A DNA stretch of 64,000 bases, taken from assembly GCA_030544235.1 (NCBI GenBank), contig CM060471.1:3689848-3753847 (forward strand). The letters run 5' to 3'. The notes beneath the pieces are model-generated. The model was not told the DNA's origin, did not search any database, and saw only the letters and a program-made list of their open reading frames with translations. This document shows positions 61,791-64,000 of this stretch, piece by piece (positions within the stretch are counted from its first letter, which is position 1; every line of letters starts with the position of its first letter). Position numbers and translations under genes: made by a program. This DNA is from Lepturacanthus savala (lineage: Eukaryota > Chordata > Actinopteri > Scombriformes > Trichiuridae).

Positions 61791-63314
61791 CTCTCTATAT
61801 CATTCATTGTGTGTGTGTCTCTGCAGCTGAACACAGTTCGCTGCATTGTGCTGGCTGGAACACTGTGTTCCACTCAGTGTCAACCAGACGGGAAGAGTCA
61901 GCGCGCACCACACTCTCAGCCATCACGTCGTGCCCGAGATGCGTCCAAATTTTGAGAGACGCGCTCTATTTTTATTTTTTTCTCCTCTCTTGGAGCCAAT
62001 CAGAAGTGTGAGCTGCTGTTGCCGTGTCCTCCGTTGACCCACTTTGAATGTGTGTAGCAGTTTTCCTGGCTGTCCGCTGCTGCCGGTGCTCTGATTCTGT
62101 CATGGTCAGCTCGCACAAATGTTCCACAGTCTGTAAACACACAGGAGGAACATTGTGACTTTGTATTCCGGTGCCAGAAAACATTGATGATATTCTCTGA
62201 GCTTGATGGGACAAAGCATGAGCTTTGTCTGTACTCTGGGTGCTTTACTTGATGGTGATGCTTCAGGTGATCCTTTTCTTCTTCGGGCCAAGTTTTCAAC
62301 AATCTGCAACACTTAATCTACAACAACAGCTCCATCTGTTCAAGGTTCTTGTGTCTGTGCGGACACATGCAGCTTTGTGCTGTCTCCCATTTTTCTGTGA
62401 AACTTTTTATGCCAAAAGAAATGGCATGTAGCATAGTAGAATCTGTGTCATTTGTTGTTTTTATATTCAATTTTGCATTAAAAAATACTTTTATTTATTA
62501 TTTTTTATTTTTATTTTATTATTTTATTATTCTGACACAAAAAATAGAAAAAAAATTATTTTTTTCATATATTAATTTCACATTCAGATGGAAAATACAA
62601 CATTTAAAAACAGGGCACACGACTGAATTTGATTTTCATATTTAAGTGGTCGGGTTGACCTAACCTGGAAATGGACTTGAGTAAATATAGAAAGATAGTC
62701 ACATATTCAGAGTTCCTGGATCAACAGGTCTGAGGCAAAACGAAACAATCCAAATAATAGTGATGACTCTGACCAAAAATACGGTATGTAATAAAATAAG
62801 TCATCTTCCGAGCTAAATGGATAAAATTGATCTTTTTGCCAGGCAGCAGCAGAATGAATGTGCAGGGATGCAAATTGCAAGATGCTGGAAAAAAAAGATA
62901 ACTCCACTGTTGTACATTATAGAGACCCCAAAATCAATACACATAAATAATTTCCTCATTGATCATACTACAACTGCTATTTTAAAAATAAAACATTTTT
63001 TCCTGATTTTTGTATTTTTGTATTAGTAGTAATTAATAACCTCAATATTAATCACAGTGCAGTGTCAAAATCAATACACACAAATAATTTCATGATCATA
63101 CTACAACACCTCCATAAATCTTCAAATAAATTTAGCTGTGTGCCTGTTTTTTCATTTTGTATTTTTGATCTGAGCCTAAAATTGAAATATGAAAAAAATG
63201 ATTTTTTTTCTTTGTTTTTGTTAGAATAATAAACAAATTAAAAAAATAAGCAGTCACCATTTATTTTTGGGATTTTTGGTTGCCAATTGAAAATGAAAAG
63301 AATGAAGGATACAC

Positions 63315-63653
63315 GGGGTGACGCAGGGGTTAGCGCTGTTGCCTCACAGCAAGAAGGTTGCAGGTTCAAGACCTCCTTGGTCCGGGGTCTGGGACCTTTC
63401 TGTGTGGAGTTTGCATGTTCTCCCTGTGTCTGCGTGGGTTTTCACCAGGTACTCCGGCTTCCTCCCACAGTCCAAAAACATGCTGAGGTTAATTGGAGAC
63501 TCTAAATTGCCCGTAGGTGTGTGTGCCCCACGATTGGCTGGCGACCATCTGGGGTGTATCCCTGCCTCTCGCCGTAACGTGCTGGGATAGGCTCCAGCAG
63601 ACCCCTGCAACCCTAATGAGGAATAAGCAGGTATAGAAAATGACTGACTGAAT
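63315..63653 (+). mobile_element. V-SINE, near full length
   Basis: The head has a B-box GGTTCAAGACC (63363-63373), then the V-SINE centre and a tail ending in (TGAC)n. GATACAC occurs at 63308-63314 and 63654-63660, a likely target duplication. Compared with the 9.2-kb copy it lacks about 20 bp after GTAGGTGTG. Confidence 0.9.
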
Positions 63654-64000
63654 GATACACAGCTCCTTTGGAACGGATGCTGCCTCTAAGCCAGATATTT
63701 GGATAGAATAAAGGTTTTGCTCTGGTTTGCTTCTTTGAGTTCTTTGTGTGATTTGTATGTTTGTATGTGTCAAGTATAAGAACACATCAACAGTAAATCG
63801 AAGGTCATAATTTTCTTATCAAGGAAAGGGTTCCTCCTCTATCCTTTGTCAGTGGCCAACTTTAATGAGAACAGTAAGGGACATGATGGAGGTTTATCCT
63901 GCTGAGAGAACAGTAACTGGGACATGTCTGTCCCACTATAAAACTGTGTGTATTCCAGCAGCTGAGGCACCAATAGAAGACTGTAAAATAACAAAAAATA

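Larger units (their letters stand above)
59334..64000 (+). other. jmjd1c intron 3 (partial)
   Basis: This follows the gtacta donor and runs to the window edge without a recognisable next exon. It contains a hairpin at 59889-59914, two overlapping hairpins at 60464-60530, a LINE fragment inside a hAT remnant, and a SINE. The stretch 61830-62330 has more CpG than its surroundings and begins after ctctgcag, but its open frame ends after about 40 codons and matches nothing known. Confidence 0.75.

Noticed and set aside
61829..61955. Open stretch after ctctgcag, considered as the next jmjd1c exon
   Set aside because: The peptide does not match the expected JMJD1C continuation and ends in a stop without a donor.

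Overview
The window looks like vertebrate nuclear DNA, most likely a teleost fish. It is AT-leaning and intron-dominated, crowded with (CA/TG)n, (TA)n and (CT)n microsatellites. It carries tRNA-derived SINEs of the zebrafish DANA (V-SINE) type and several non-autonomous hAT and TTAA-type DNA transposons. There is no operon-like organisation, and no rRNA gene, tRNA gene or CRISPR array was recognised.

Only two protein-coding exons are convincing, both on the + strand: 26228-26434 and 59220-59333. Translated together they give a continuous stretch matching the N-terminal region of JMJD1C (KDM3 family of JmjC histone demethylases). Both exons are in phase 0 with proper splice sites, and correspond to the second and third coding exons of the vertebrate long isoform. 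So 1-26227 is probably the first large intron, 26435-59219 is a 32.8-kb intron, and 59334-64000 is the start of the next intron. The first coding exon and the fourth coding exon were looked for and not found.

Layout: 1-24 kb is intron with a LINE 3' fragment, a 1.1-kb piggyBac-like element (1058-2201), a SINE (9224-9587), a hAT element (14694-15375) and copies of two small inverted-repeat families. At 24.4-24.9 kb there is a CpG-containing, TATA-bearing promoter-like patch. A 300-nt polypyrimidine tract precedes the first exon. At 27583-31570 lies a ~4-kb minisatellite of about 199 20-bp units, starting at a possible splice donor. The rest of the long intron holds a hAT element with a perfect 8-bp target duplication (33114-33576), a three-layer nest of transposons (38807-39984), a ~390-bp foldback element (44390-44776), a TATA-bearing candidate alternative first exon (about 48.1-48.24 kb), a hAT element with a BED zinc-finger transposase remnant (49384-50021), and more TTAA-element copies. 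The last 4.7 kb contains two overlapping hairpins, a LINE fragment inserted in a hAT remnant, and a fourth SINE.

The strongest unusual signals are: the minisatellite, with a 586-bp block repeated without a mismatch 960 bp away and an E-box core in nearly every unit of its left part; the TTAA element family carrying RFX-like palindromes; the nested insertions; and the foldback element. All family names come from recognition of motifs, not database searches.
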